Source: Amblyornis subalaris
Lineage: Eukaryota; Chordata; Aves; Passeriformes; Ptilonorhynchidae
Reading direction: 5' to 3'
DNA: 64,000 nucleotides
Assembly (NCBI GenBank): GCA_018881555.1
Contig: JACAXG010000002.1
Location: 22,643,183 to 22,707,182, forward strand
Position numbers and translations under genes: made by a program. The notes beneath the pieces were generated by a model. The model saw only the letters and a list, made by a program, of their open reading frames with translations, searched no databases and was not told where the DNA came from. Of the stretch, positions 12,104-24,909 are shown one piece after another (position 1 is the stretch's first letter; each line of letters begins with the position of its first letter).

Positions 12104-12257
12104 CTAACATAGCTTTTCCTTCATCCTCCAGCTCAAATCGTAGAGTCTGAAGTTCCTGTTCCATCTCCAATTTAAAGCCTTCCATGGCTTGTTTATGTGT
12201 TTCTTTCAGTGCATGAAGTTCTTCCGAGTGCTTCTGTTGTAAACGTTCTTCTAATTC
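12104..12257 (-). CDS. FAM184A: FAM184A exon 11
   Basis: A 154-nt exon: 51 codons plus one base (phase 0 in, phase 1 out). It encodes ELEERLQQKHSEELHALKET, then MEGFKLEMEQELQTLRFELE and DEGKAML. Acceptor CATAG, donor TAG|GTATAC. The alanine codon is split G|CT with exon 12. Predicted coiled coil. Family match is strong from LQQKHS onward. Confidence 0.95.
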
Positions 12258-13342
12258 CTATGAAATTAAAATTGACAAAATTTGTTCTATACCGAGAGAA
12301 TTTATAAAATATTACACAATAAACAACTGGAAGCAAAAAGCAGGCATTGACATACTCTAGAAAAAAATTAGTCATATTTTCTCATCCTCCCACTATATTT
12401 TTTTCTTTTCAGTGGTTGATGGTTATCAAGATTACCTGTGCACAAAACCCCTGTTTGGCTCACAGCTGGAAAAGAGAAAAAAATGAATCCATGGATATAT
12501 GTATAATAGCAAGCAATGTAAAAAGATGCAGATCCATAGATGTGTTTAGCATGCATGCAATACACATTTGGGGACTTCTGCTCCCTAAGGACACCCATTT
12601 TTACTCCCTATGGAATTGTATGAAGCATAATGTTCCTGGTGCACATCTTCTGGTTTCATTTAGAACAAAAGGAGTCCACCTCGTGTGCTCCAAGTCCCGT
12701 CTATGATGTGAACCAAAGTACAGTAAGGACAGACAGTGGGAAAACTGACTGCAAAGGTACACTCTAGAGCTGAACTGAAAAAGTCTTAAGACAACCTCCC
12801 CCATTAAGTACCATGCACTGCTAAAATTCCAATTTTAAAGCTGGTTTAGTCAAGGTTTAAAAAAACATCTTGGATGGGGCATGAAAATTATCTCACAAGT
12901 CACAGAACATAACTTATACGATTTTCAATATAATGAAAATATAAAATACATTGCAAAGGAGTCAATTGACAGAAAATACATGCAACATTTACTGTAAGGG
13001 AAAATTCCTACTCAGAATCAAAACAGGAATACAGTATTAAGGGTAACAACATCAATCTACCGTAAAGAAATGTGTGTGTTGATAATAATTTTACATATAT
13101 ATACACACACACCCCCCTATATATGTGCATATAAAGCAAGACATGAAACAATGCCAGTATTAGAGATGATTTTCAATATGTCTTGCTTAGATTTAATTGG
13201 ATAACAATATTGCTGTAATACATCAGCTGAAAAGGAAATTTAGTAGTTACGCAGATACTTTCTTTACTAATTCCAACTGTGTACATTAAATGCTAGAATG
13301 GCAACATTCTCTACAGAGTTTGGAACAACCATATGAACATGC
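12258..13342 (-). other. FAM184A: FAM184A intron 10 (GC-AG)
   Basis: A 1085-nt intron with GC donor and TAG acceptor. It contains an AC/AT simple repeat at 13093-13133; otherwise AT-rich unique sequence. Confidence 0.85.
13093..13133. repeat. (TA)n(CA)n simple repeat
   Basis: ACATATATATACACACACAC followed by a C run and TATATATGTGCATATA. A short compound dinucleotide tract. Confidence 0.85.
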
Positions 13343-13555
13343 CTTTTGTTCTTGCTCTTTTGTTTCTTCCATGTTTTGAAAGGCAAGGATATGGGCTTCC
13401 TGAAGTGATTTATGCCTTTGCTGATGCTCCTCTTCTAATTCCTGGATCTCCTGAGTCAGCCTCTGTCGCTCCTGACTGAACTGGGCTTGTAGCTGTTGCA
13501 AAGAGCTCTGTGACTGGGAAAGCTGCATCTCCAGATTCTGCTTCAGCAAGGAGAT
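13343..13555 (-). CDS. FAM184A: FAM184A exon 10 (GC splice donor)
   Basis: A 213-nt exon of 71 codons, phase 0 at both ends. It runs from ISLLKQNLEMQLSQSQSSLQ through HQQRHKSLQEAHILAFQNME to EQEQK. Acceptor GTTAG. The donor is AAG|GCATGT, a GC donor: ending at 13343 gives EQEQK followed by ELEERLQQKH of exon 11, matching the family length exactly. The nearest GT (13338-13337) would shift the frame. The serine- and glutamine-rich start (SQSQSSLQQLQAQ) is followed by strongly charged heptads. Confidence 0.93.
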
Positions 13556-15054
13556 CTAACCCACAACAGAAGAGGAAATATTCATTAGTTATTCATAGTA
13601 ATATCAGCTGTAGAGAAGACATTCAAAAGAAGAGAACGTTTGAAATTTTAGAGCCAGAGCATTAGCTAAAAGACAGACAAGCAATGTCATCCATCTACTG
13701 AATTTGTTGTTAATATTATATGATATATAATCAGAGATATAATAATTGCATTTTAATGGTTTTGTAAGGGTTTTCATACTGGTCAGTTCATATTGCAGCA
13801 CTACCTGAAACACAATTTTTCATGACTTAATTATCAAAAATTATTTCTAGGCTTTATATAAAAGATCAATAAAAATGACACTATCAAGGTCTGAAATCAA
13901 AGTTTAACTTGATTGTTAAACTATTCTTCAGGGAACACCTATTGTCCAAGAATAATCTTGCACTGGGAATAGGGGAGAACAGCCTGTGATACCTACATTG
14001 ATGGATTTTTTTATCTTTTGATTTTTTATGGTCCTATCTTACTAGTGTTTTTCTCATTTAGAAAGAAATGGTAGCACACCACTCTACATCACAAATAAAA
14101 AGTAACACTTGATGGATTTCCCCTCACACACTTTTTTGTTAGCTCAGTAAGACTATGGGAGTGATTTCTGTGCTTGTTTTCATGATCTAAGCAATCTGAG
14201 TCACAAATAACTCATTTTCTTAGAAATACCTGATTTTACAAATGATCCTTCATCCAACAAGTATTACAGTAACTGTATTCCTTTTCAAAGTTCCATTTCC
14301 TTTTTATAATAATATTATACTTTGTTCTTCACATCAGATAGCATCTTTTCAGATTAAGAGTACTAAACCTGTTTTCCCCTTAAAGCCAAATGTGAGAGAG
14401 ACCCTACAATTCTGGAAACAATATTTAACCAGAAGAGAATTTTGCTACAGTGACTCAAAGGAAGGAAAATAAAATTGCCATTGAATTTGAATCAGTAAAG
14501 ATACTTTTCAAGCCTCAGAGCATTCCATAATATGGAATTATAAATGAAAGTCTGATAGTGTCATTTGATTCAGCATATCTTAAAATTAATTATGACAAAT
14601 TCATAACGACATTGCACATCAAGTTATTGAGTTAGAGAACATTAAAACCCATCACTTAGCAAAAAATTAATAGCAGCACAGCAAGTACAACTTGTAGCAC
14701 GAACATTGTTGCCGAACATGTCGGTTTAGTTTCTTTTTCAGAAGGACACAGCTTAAGCAGACTTGAAAGAAAAAAGCTACACAAATAAAAATTAGCAGTA
14801 AAACAAAAGAAAACAAAAAGCAAACTAATTTAAATGAAATAAGCATGGCTCGCTGTATTTCAAATTCACAATGTCTTTGTGTCTGGGCATATACATTCTA
14901 CCTTTAACATATTCTGTATCCACAGTATTGTCCTTCAGATATCTTTGAAACAGATTAGGTGTAATTAAAGGAGTGTAGTGAAGCCTACACTACATTCTGT
15001 AATGGGAACTATACTTGCAAAACTTTTTACTAAGTACAATGAATATAAATTTCA

Positions 15055-16018
15055 CATACAAATTGTACAGGGTCAGACCAAAGTTTTGTCTAATCTCTGG
15101 TTCTGCCTCCAGAAAGGGCCAACCAGGACTACCCTGGGAAGAAAAGGCCAAGGCATAAATGTAGGGACCTTGACTCCATAGTCCACCTGGATCTAGCAAT
15201 CTTTCTTAAACCAGAAGAGGTATTTTGGAGCAGATTTATAGAAGAAATACTAACAACCATTATCTGAGCCCCTAGAAGCTTTTAGTATCAACAATATCCT
15301 GTGTCAAGTTCCATGCAGACATGCCAATCTGACATGATGATCTCCAATACTTGTCATGGAAAGGAGTCAAAAGAAGTTCCCTTTTCATTTGGTCTATTCT
15401 ACTCATGTTCCTATAGTTCTCCATCATTTCCCTCCTTACACCCTTTGCCATATTGAACTGCTTTGGCTTAATGAGTCGCTCCTTGTATGAAAGTTATATC
15501 TATGATCATATTTTTCCTACTTTTACCCTTTATCTACTATTTCTTTTTTAAGATGAGACCAAAACTGCACAAGGTATTTGAAATGAGAGTAAACCGTATT
15601 TATCTAGCAGTTTATATGGTTCTATGTGTTATGTTCTCTGTTTCTCTCCTATATTCCTAATGATTTATTTGCTTTTGTGACTCCTATTGAGCACTGAGGT
15701 GATGTTTTCATGGAATTATGTATCACAGTCCCCAAACCTACTTTCTACTTGTAACAGGTCAAGGTAAGGCTCATCATTTTACAGAAGTTACAATTTTTTT
15801 TCCTTGTGCATCACTTTGCATTTATCTACACTAAATTTCATCTGCCATTTTATTGCCAAGTCCCTTGGCTTTTTACAGCTAGTCTATAATTCTTCAGTCT
15901 TTTTCCCACCTGAATAAGCCTTTACAAGCTGCAAAGTTTCCCACCTTACTTATTTATCAACAAGCTGCAAAACCAAATGTGTTAAGCATCACCACTGATA
16001 ATCTACCTTCACTGTGGT
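15055..16018 (-). mobile_element. Ancient CR1 LINE copy, strongly decayed
   Basis: Read on the plus strand, the segment follows the antisense of an old sauropsid CR1. It starts with the 3' tail (ACAGGGTCAGACCAAAG). Then come GAGACCAAAACTGCACAAGG, TGCATCACTTTGCATTTATC and AAATTTCATCTGCCATTTTA, and finally text equivalent to the AACTTGC-type block upstream. The matches keep order over about 950 bp, but divergence is high and the frame is broken. Same orientation as FAM184A. Probably inserted before modern bird orders separated (inference from divergence). Confidence 0.75.
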
Positions 16019-16179
16019 AACACTTTATTTAATATCTATATATAATATATATTGTATTTTTTCTCTTCACCCCTATAAACTCACTCCACTGAGGTGGTGA
16101 GTTTGCACCATGCAACTGCCAGCATGTCCAGCTCTGAATTTTCATATATGCATCATCCTCAAGTACTGCAATGGACTAT

Positions 16180-16670
16180 TGTCTTCCTTCTGCAGGGGGA
16201 AAAAAAAAAAGCTATCTTACCTAAACTTCCCTTTGGTTTATTCACATCCCCATCTACTCTAATTCATCCCACATTCACTGTTGGGCCCTTCTCTCCGCCC
16301 CACCTTTTTGCAGCCTCATACCTGCCTGGGTCCTTCTCTTCATCTCTAAGTCTTGACTTTATTTCCTGTTTCTCTGCCAGACCACACCTAGCAAAACCCA
16401 GACCCTGTCTGGAAGCTGTTTTTCTGCTGTGCTTTTCAACAACTTAGGCTTCTTTAGGTTATTTCTGTTCCTATTTAACCACCATCTATAAACTCTCACG
16501 GTTTTTTTGGGTTTTTTTTTTTGCTTGCTTCCCTGAGACTACTACTGTGACTTGGTTGTAGATCCTCTATTCCTCCTTTTCCATTCATCCCATACTCTAG
16601 TATCTCTACCCCTCCTCCTTCCCTCGTTTGCTCTTTTTCTTCTTCCTAACTCCATTTTTAGTATCATAGG
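16180..16670. repeat. Pyrimidine-rich segment
   Basis: The plus strand is dominated by C and T (many CCTTCTC, TTCCTCC, CCCTCC words) for almost 500 bp, so the FAM184A transcript is purine-rich here. It may be degenerate simple sequence; it lies between two antisense CR1 fragments. Boundaries are approximate. Confidence 0.6.
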
Positions 16671-16812
16671 AATGTACAGTTAGGATACTCTTATGAGATA
16701 TTATCCAGTCCAATTCGTAGCACTAGGTGGGAACCTTATGCTCAAATTACATCTTAAAAATCCCATGTGAAGGAAATTCCACAATTTTCACTCAGATCCT
16801 GTTCCTTCTCCT
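16670..16812 (-). mobile_element. Ancient CR1 LINE 3'-end fragment
   Basis: Plus-strand words ATCATAGGAATGTACAGTTA, then GAGATATTATCCAGTCCAAT and CATCTTAAAAATCCCATGTG followed by GAAATTCCACAATTTT, mirror the antisense 3' tail of an old reptile-type CR1 family in the same order and spacing. About 140 bp remain. Confidence 0.65.
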
Positions 16813-19800
16813 CTAAGTGCCTGTAGCAGGAACACTGAGATACTGGACAAATGCTGTGCCCACTCTTACTTATCCCTTTCACCATGTTTCTGTTGCTCAA
16901 GTTTCTCACCATTGTCTTGTCCTGTCCTGTTCGCCACAGACAGCAAGAGGTAAAATTCTAGGGGAAGTCCTGCTCAGAATCTCAGAAGTCCTGCAGAACC
17001 TCAGGCAATTCAATCGTCACACCCTAACAAGCCTTTCATGATCACAGTCAAATGAAGTCAACCACAGTAACTTAGCCAAACTTTTATTAAGATGACATGA
17101 AAAAAAACGTATTTTTGTCTTGAAGTTAAATCTGTCTCTCACTTAAATGCCTGCTCCAAATTCTGATAATTATCAGTATATAATTTATAAACATGTTGAG
17201 CACGGGCCAAGGGCAAAACAATTTTGTTTTCATTTCTACCTTGGAAATGCAGGAAACATTTTAACTGAGATGACCAAGAGAAGTCTGACATCTGGCCAGG
17301 ATCTTAGAAGAGATCAGGAATAAGCAAGAGCAGTTCATCCTTCCACCAGATTAAAGTGACTGCAAAACCACAGCCTGAAATGAGTCAATGTCTGGAGATG
17401 TCTATTTGCATCAACGGACTATACAGAAAATCAAGGACAATGAGGATTAAATGATTCTAGCAAGCAAGTCAGATTAGTCTACCCTTCTAATAATTTGTTT
17501 TGATGTTGAAAAGCACCAAAAAAGTTAGAAATCTGAGTCTTTTTAGAAGAGCATGTGATTTTAGATATTATTTTGATTACTCAGTGCATATACTGATATC
17601 CTTAAGAGCATATTTTTGACAACATTAGTGCCTCTTTTTGTATGTCTTTGGACCACCTTTTTTGTACACCTCTGTACTGAGGATTCAAAAGAAAACAGCT
17701 CTAAACACTATTCTCTGAACTTCCAATACTTTTATCCAAGGTTCTCAGCACATTAAAAATAATAGTAAGAATTAAAAAAAAAAAAATAGAAAGAAAGGAT
17801 AGTTTGGCTTCAATTATGACTTAGACTGCAAAACTGCAAATTATAATAGAGCATCAGTCTCATGCTTTGTACAAAGCTCTGCAATACAGGTCTGCACCGC
17901 CCACAAGCTTGCTTGCGTTAAGAATGACACAAAAATGCTGCTCATAGTATGACCACGTACACAGTGTCTGATGCCCAGTGACATGTACACAGTTACACAG
18001 ACGAAGGGATGCAGTACACAAGCTTTTGATAGCAGCACATGTCCTCGTCTCCAATATTACCATGTCTCCCATTTCATGGGCTAAAGCTCTAAAGCAGTAC
18101 TGCAGGATATGCAAGTTGATTAGTGCAAGCATGCCCTGTTCACGAGCTGTAAGTGCAAATCACTTACATTGCTGATTGATTTATGCAAAGCTTCACCGAG
18201 ACAGTGCCGCTATGAAGGAAAGATCACAGGAATAAAGGGAAACATTCAGAAATCAACTAAGTAAAAGAAAAAGGGATAAGGAAGGAAGGGTAAACATAGA
18301 ACATTAATTATAATTTGATCAGAGAAAAGTAAGTTGAAAACCATCTGGAAAAAATATGAATATGTTGCTTTGATTTAGTATAAAAGCTACTGAACACACA
18401 ACAGAATGATATGGTTTCCCATGTTATGTTTCTGACATACAGGATAGCATTATCTCTAACATAATGTTACTATATAGACATATATTACACAGCTGAACAC
18501 TTTTGAAGTTATCCACTTGGTTTCTCTTCTCCTTTATGGCAAATAATTTTGGGAAGAAATCATTAAGTACATGAAAAGACATTATATAAGAACNCAATCA
18601 ACAATCAGCTCTGTCTCTGAAATATCACAAGCAGATTAAACACATCATATTAAAGATAAAATTTCACTGCTAAAGGTCAGAAAATTAGTTTAGTTTGTAA
18701 TGAAGATATTTCTATTGAAATACTTCTCTTACCTTTCTTAAAATTCAGAATGAGATGGGTACGTAAAAGACTGTTTCTGAAAGTCTCCAGCAATAAAATT
18801 ACTTAATGTACCACTTACACTAGTATTTATTACTAATGAAAAGCAAAAAATCCCAACATAGTAAATGCTCTATTAAATATTACTGATCACACAAATAATG
18901 TACATAATTCATATTTATATAAAAATATCTGTGTGTTTATATTTATGAATGACGTAGATAAGCACACACACATGCACAGAACAGAGTCATCGGAATTTAA
19001 GTGAGAACAGTTTCAAATCCAGCATGACTTTCTGGCATAGGTCAGTCAAGATGGCTTTCTCCAGGAGACAGCAGGTATTTTGACACCAGCCTGGAAGCCT
19101 GTAGGTGGGAACTATTGGATAATACTTTGTCAAAATACAAAAAGAAATTGTTATTCATTCTCGTTAATCACAAAAAGCCACACCATAAAAATATATTATT
19201 GAGAAATACCCAGACTGATGTTATTAAAATTGTAGGAGAGTTATAAGCAGTAACTTTCTATGCAAGAGTGGAACACTAGGAGGCATCATACTCCAGCAGA
19301 CAAGGGTCTGGCACCTAACAGGTCCCATTCCAACACTGGATTTTGACAGTGCCAGTCTGAACAAATCCACCCAGTTTTTCTGTGCTTCCTTTCCCTTGGT
19401 TTGTTTAGGGGGAAGCTGTTACAAGCAGGAAAAGATCTCTTGCTAAATAAATGATTTTACACCTGAAGCAGAAAAGTTCGNATTGTACTACATTGAAGAG
19501 AAGTTCCAGGTAAAAATACTCTTGGGAAGCTATATTCTGAGGTCTACCCTATTAGAAAAAGGCCATTTAAGAGAGTTGCCCCCTGCCACTTGCAGAGTAA
19601 CAGATTTCTTTCACCAAGAAAGAAACTGGCCTTGCTTTACTGTCAAATTGATCTTATAACCAAAAGTACTAAAATGGGAAAACCATTTTCATACACGTGA
19701 TCTCACCAAATTTAAAAGTTTTTAAGAGAGCTGGAAAACAGACAGAATTAAAACGAACTTTTGGTTCAGCACNGAAACTCTCCAGTTAAACTTGTTACAG

Positions 19801-22800
19801 ATTTTTTTAGGCTACCTCAGTCAAAGCAATCTTTTTGCAACCCACATCTCCTGATTTGAAATGAGATCAGTAATATTAGCTTTTAACTGCTCAGATCTTG
19901 CTGGCAAAAAGACGACCATGCAAGACCAAAAAAAGTTATTTTTTTGAAAAGCTGAACTTATGTATTTGACATTTCTGTATGTTCCAAAAAGACGCATGGC
20001 AATGTTGAATACACAGTAAACAGAGCTGATTTATTTTTAACAAAACTTGAAATAATAAAGTATTTTACAAATCTGAAAGTGTAAGTATATCACTATTCAA
20101 AAGCATTAAGTTATAGGAAACCAAATACTGAAATCAAACAGGCATTCACTAGGATTATTACTAAACCTGACAACAACTTACTACTTTCATCCTTTATAAG
20201 ACAGTAAATAATTTTCATACAAATCAGACACAATGGAATAGGAAAATAGAGTTATATAGGCTAATCAATTGGTATGAAGGCTGATTCCAGAAAAATGTGT
20301 AGCAATTTAATCAGATGCAGCTCCATATTGAAAAGTATGCAGGACATATTCAGAATACAGAACTCCAAGATAGCACTGGTTCAAGTATTATTAAAAAACT
20401 TCATAAAAATTCAAAACATCCTTATGAGTACTTCCATAGCAAGGTCCATGTTCTGGAGAAAAAATGATAAGAACCAAAAAGAATGCAGGCATAATTATTA
20501 CTGTCTATATTTCTATGATGGGGAAAAGCGACGACTAAAAAACAAGGGAGAAGGTGGGTTTAACTATCACTATTTCTAGAATGAAGGCTGGAATTCAAGA
20601 TTTGGTTTGTGATGTTACTGTGGTATAAGAAACCCTTGCTCTTTGAAATCAGGTGTTGTAGATACAGGGTGTACAANTGAATTAAATTGCTTCTTAAAAG
20701 TATAGGAACTTCTGAAAACACATCTCTATTTGGTAAATATGCATTAGCTAACCTGATTTTACTGTCTCATTTTTTAGCAGAAGTATTATATTCTGCACCC
20801 TCAGCATGTGCACAGCTAAGCCTCAGATGTAACCAGGAGAGCTTCATCATGACCCAGAGGAACAGCAGACAGAGATGCAGCAGAGAACAGAATTTGCATG
20901 CTCATGTGCAGCATCTTTGAACTCATTGATCATTGCAGGCTGCTCAGCAGAACTGAAAGACTTTGCATGCAATACATGGGATAAGATTGGTATTTGCACC
21001 TGTCTTTCAACATCTCCCCTAAAAGAGCTNTTTTCAATTAAGTTGGGCAAATGTGTGTTGCAGTAAAGCATAGATTTAAAGATCTGAAACAATTCAAGCT
21101 TTGTGTTTGCTTATTGTAATGAACAGTTGCTTGTGTTCCCATCACAACTGTCACAGGGGCCATACTTGGTGATGAAACTGTGTCATTTTCCTCAAGGACA
21201 TTTACTGCACTAGTGATATTTTCACACTTTCATTCAGTTACCTTGTTTCCTGCAGGACATTAACTTACTGAATGCATGGAAGTTCTCTGTTTTTATTGTT
21301 TCTCTGGACTAAAAATTACTTTCAACCAGATTAGAGAGACTTGACACTTAATTTCAGCATCAGCCTTCATACCACCCAAAGATCAGTTATGTAAGTCTTC
21401 CCTCACTGACATTTCAATGTCAAATTGTGTCACAATCTGACTTTGCTATATGGTTTACTGAATTTTCAAAACACTCCTGGCAAACAGGAATTCTTGTGTA
21501 AAACCTGAGACTCTAACTGGGCAATGTCCTACTTTATCTGTTTTCTCAAAGCAGATCTGGATGGCTACACAGTCTTTGCTTCATGTTAAGAAGGACCTCC
21601 CATAGATGCTGCTTGCCTTTACAAAGAACAAACCCTATGTGCGTCCATCAGATGTTTGTAAAGGAAACGAGTTTCTCAAGTGCCTAGCAAAGAAGCCAGA
21701 GGGACCTGTGGCATAAGTTCATTTTATCCAGCTAATAATGACAAGAACAACCCTAAAACTCTCCCTTGAGATACATCTTTGGTTGAAAGAGAAAGACTGA
21801 TTTGTCAGCAGATGCACAGTCTCTGTCTGCACAGTGCTTACGCGACAGACGACTCCGCAGAGATTTGGAAAGCAGCTGTTTGCTACAACATTCTGTACTT
21901 GGCTCGAGGCTTGTGACATGCTAGGAACTGGAGAGCTACATCAAAGTTTGCCCTCTCTGACTGGTAAGAAAAAACAGCATTTAGAGCCCTTTCTCCATCT
22001 CACAAGTCAATAGTTTTCTGATGAGGAAAATGAGGTGTATATAGACGGCACTCTGAAATGCGTAACTATCTCTGAGATCTAANTGGTTCCAATTTCCTCC
22101 TGGTTTTGGAGCAACCCTGAGAGAAAGTGCTGTCTCCAGAATATCACAGGNTGGTGAATTTAACCTGTTGCTTTGAAAAGATGGAACTATTTTCTTTTCC
22201 AGTTGTAGGGATCTGTCAAACTTCTAGGCAAAATCAGAGTGGCTCAGGTTTGCCTAGGTATTTTGCATATTTGTATCTGTTTGGATTTTAGAATACATGC
22301 TTTTAATCTAACAAACTGCAGGTTCAATGGTCAGGGGAAAAACAGGACCATTTGAACCTTCTGATAATTTTTAAAGGTTTTGGAATGGGACTAGAGCTTC
22401 ATTTCATTTATTTGTCATTTGGTATTACTGTTGGATTTGGCTTAGATTTCTACTTACCNATTTTGGAAGCATAAATTTCCAAATATCAAATTAAACTCTT
22501 TACTCATGCATTATTTATTACATACAGTACTAAGAATTTAATTTACTTTTCATCCATTGACAAACAGAATTAAAATAGTCTTTCCATCTCCTCCAGATTT
22601 ACTGGCAAACAAAAACTCATTACATTAAATTTCAGTTAGAAGTTTAGGATCAGATACACAAGTTTTTTTGGATATGAAAATATAAACTTCAAACATTAGC
22701 CTAGATATATTTTTAAAGTCAATTCAACACAACACCATGGGAGAAAAAAGTTGAATTAAGAAACCAAAAGAGAGATGAAAAAGTCCAATAACACATTTAT

Positions 22801-24875
22801 TATACAACAGAGCAACAAACTGACATTTGTTAGTATTGCTACTGTATACTACTGAAAATACTTTGAAAACACTGATTTGTTCTGTTGCTTTTGTTTGTCT
22901 GTGTTGCTGAGTAGCTCTTAATCGTAAANGGTCTTTAATGAATTTCCCCTGTTATATTCAGAATCTTTCAAACAAAGAGTAAAATAATGACAAAGGTGCA
23001 GTGGGGGCTGAATGGGTTCATCGAAACTAAAGGCTCAGAACGAACAGCTGAATGTCAGTCTTTTGTTTTCAGGCTCAAGCTTCAGACAATACTACAATGA
23101 CCAGTGTGGACAGAACAAATGCACCAACTTATCATCAGGATCCCATCTCTCTGTGGAACAGGGAGCCCAGAACAAGGGGGATTCCTTATTGGGAAATAGA
23201 CAGCCATGAAACAGGCAAGTGCCCTCAATAGTTGGCCCTCGGACTGCTTCAGTCACTGTGGACTATGTGATTCTCCACATGCTCATATGGAGCAGTTTCT
23301 GATTTGTTTAAAGCATAGGTTTCCCACTTAGAATACAGGAGCACCAATTCTTCTAAATCAGTGGTGAGTGGCAGGATGCACACAGACACTGGATCTAGGC
23401 AGAAATTCCCAAATCTCCCCCGATTCTCTGTGAGGCCTGCATTAGTTGCAGCACAGTCCCATTAAGACGGGAGAGAGCTGCAGTAACTTGTCAAAGTTTT
23501 TAAGAGTCAAAGAAAGCATGTTCCTTTGGAGAAACAGGNATCTACAGGTTGAAGAAGATGCATAAAACCTTACCCTGAACTGCATTCCAGGTGCCCTCTG
23601 TTCTTTTCTCTCTCCTTGGTACAATTTTTCTTTTTATTCTTTTGGATTTCTNCATTTTAGATTTTTCAGTGCTCTTTAAATCTTGCTCAACATCCCTTAC
23701 CATCCACTAGATGTCATGGTGGCCTCACTAGTATCACTGAATGCAAGAATTGCCAAAGCAAATTAGGAGTGAGTTACTTGAAATTTACCTCCACTCTGTT
23801 TCTGACAGACAAGCCATTAGACAGGATGTTCAGGACAGTATCAAGTGNCAGGGAGCTGAGTAAAATGATTCTGTGCTGAAAGTTTATCTCCCTTCTTTCA
23901 GGAAACTGATACGGGTATGTGCAGGTTATTTCTTGTAGAAATTTCCAGCATCCATTTGACAGCAAATCTTCTAATGCAAGGATTACCCAGGCTGTGGAAT
24001 AGGCCAGTAATCCTTGTGCTGGGGAAAAAATGTAGTGTTTCCTGATTTTGCTAATGTGGATGCACATCACTCTGCAATTAGCACCTCCACATGGGCAAGT
24101 GAAGACAGAGCAGTAACTGCCTCCGGCTGAAGCCTGATCAAAAGCCATTTATAGATGTGCACAGGACCTCAGGAACTTCTCAGCACTCCACTTCATGAAC
24201 AAGAGTATACTCAGGATTTTAAGACCAGTACGTTANGATTGCCTTCACCATTTCCCGAAAACTACAATTCGAATAATGTCTACATCAGAAGGAAATATTT
24301 ACATTTTGATACAAGTCAAAGTTTCTCCTATTTACTTCGACAGTTTAAAAAGGAGCACACTGTCACAGAAACAAACTCTGAATAGCAAACTTTAACGTAT
24401 TTTTCAAAAAAGGAGAGCGTCTTTGCATTAGGAAAAACAAACAACAGTTACTATATATACACCAGTATATAGGATACTTTCATCCATTCTTGCTACTACT
24501 CCTGGTATTTCCATTAACAGAAGACAAGTCTTCAGGCACAAAAAGACGACAAAGCTAAGAAAGAAAAATGTCACACTAATGCTTGGCCATATATGAAGCT
24601 ANGTAAGAATGGGAAATCTACAAATGGGAAAAAATACTGACAAAAACATTTACTTTACTGAAACGTGTTACTGAGAAGTACTGAAGACNAGAGAACCAAT
24701 ATTTGCTCAAATATAAAAAATCCCATCCACAATGAGAACCCTTGATTCAGTTTACCGAAACAAACATGTATCACAAGAAGAAACAGATAAGAAGAATACA
24801 AGTTTTAATCTGTGTGTTTCAGTCTCCAGAACTGAAGGTTGCACAAGAGACAGGCAAAAGAGAGAACATGCTTNN

Positions 24876-24909
24876 AAAAAAAAAAAAAAAAAAAAAAAAA
24901 AAAANAAAA
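24876..24909. repeat. Poly(A) homopolymer with ambiguous bases
   Basis: About 33 A residues bordered and interrupted by N (24874-24875 and 24905). Length is probably unreliable in the assembly. It could be the tail of an old retroposed insertion or a grown A-tract; no upstream source gene was recognised. On the transcribed strand it is a U-run. Confidence 0.8.

Noticed and set aside
12347..12706. 119-codon open frame on the plus strand
   Set aside because: No similarity recognised; lies antisense in intron 10 with no supporting signals.
19270..19440. Possible second MIR relic (CTGTGCTTCCTTTCCC)
   Set aside because: Only about 20 bp resemble MIR; not enough to support a feature.
20274..20579. 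101-codon open frame on the plus strand in intron 9
   Set aside because: Low-complexity composition, no recognised domain, antisense to the gene; treated as chance.
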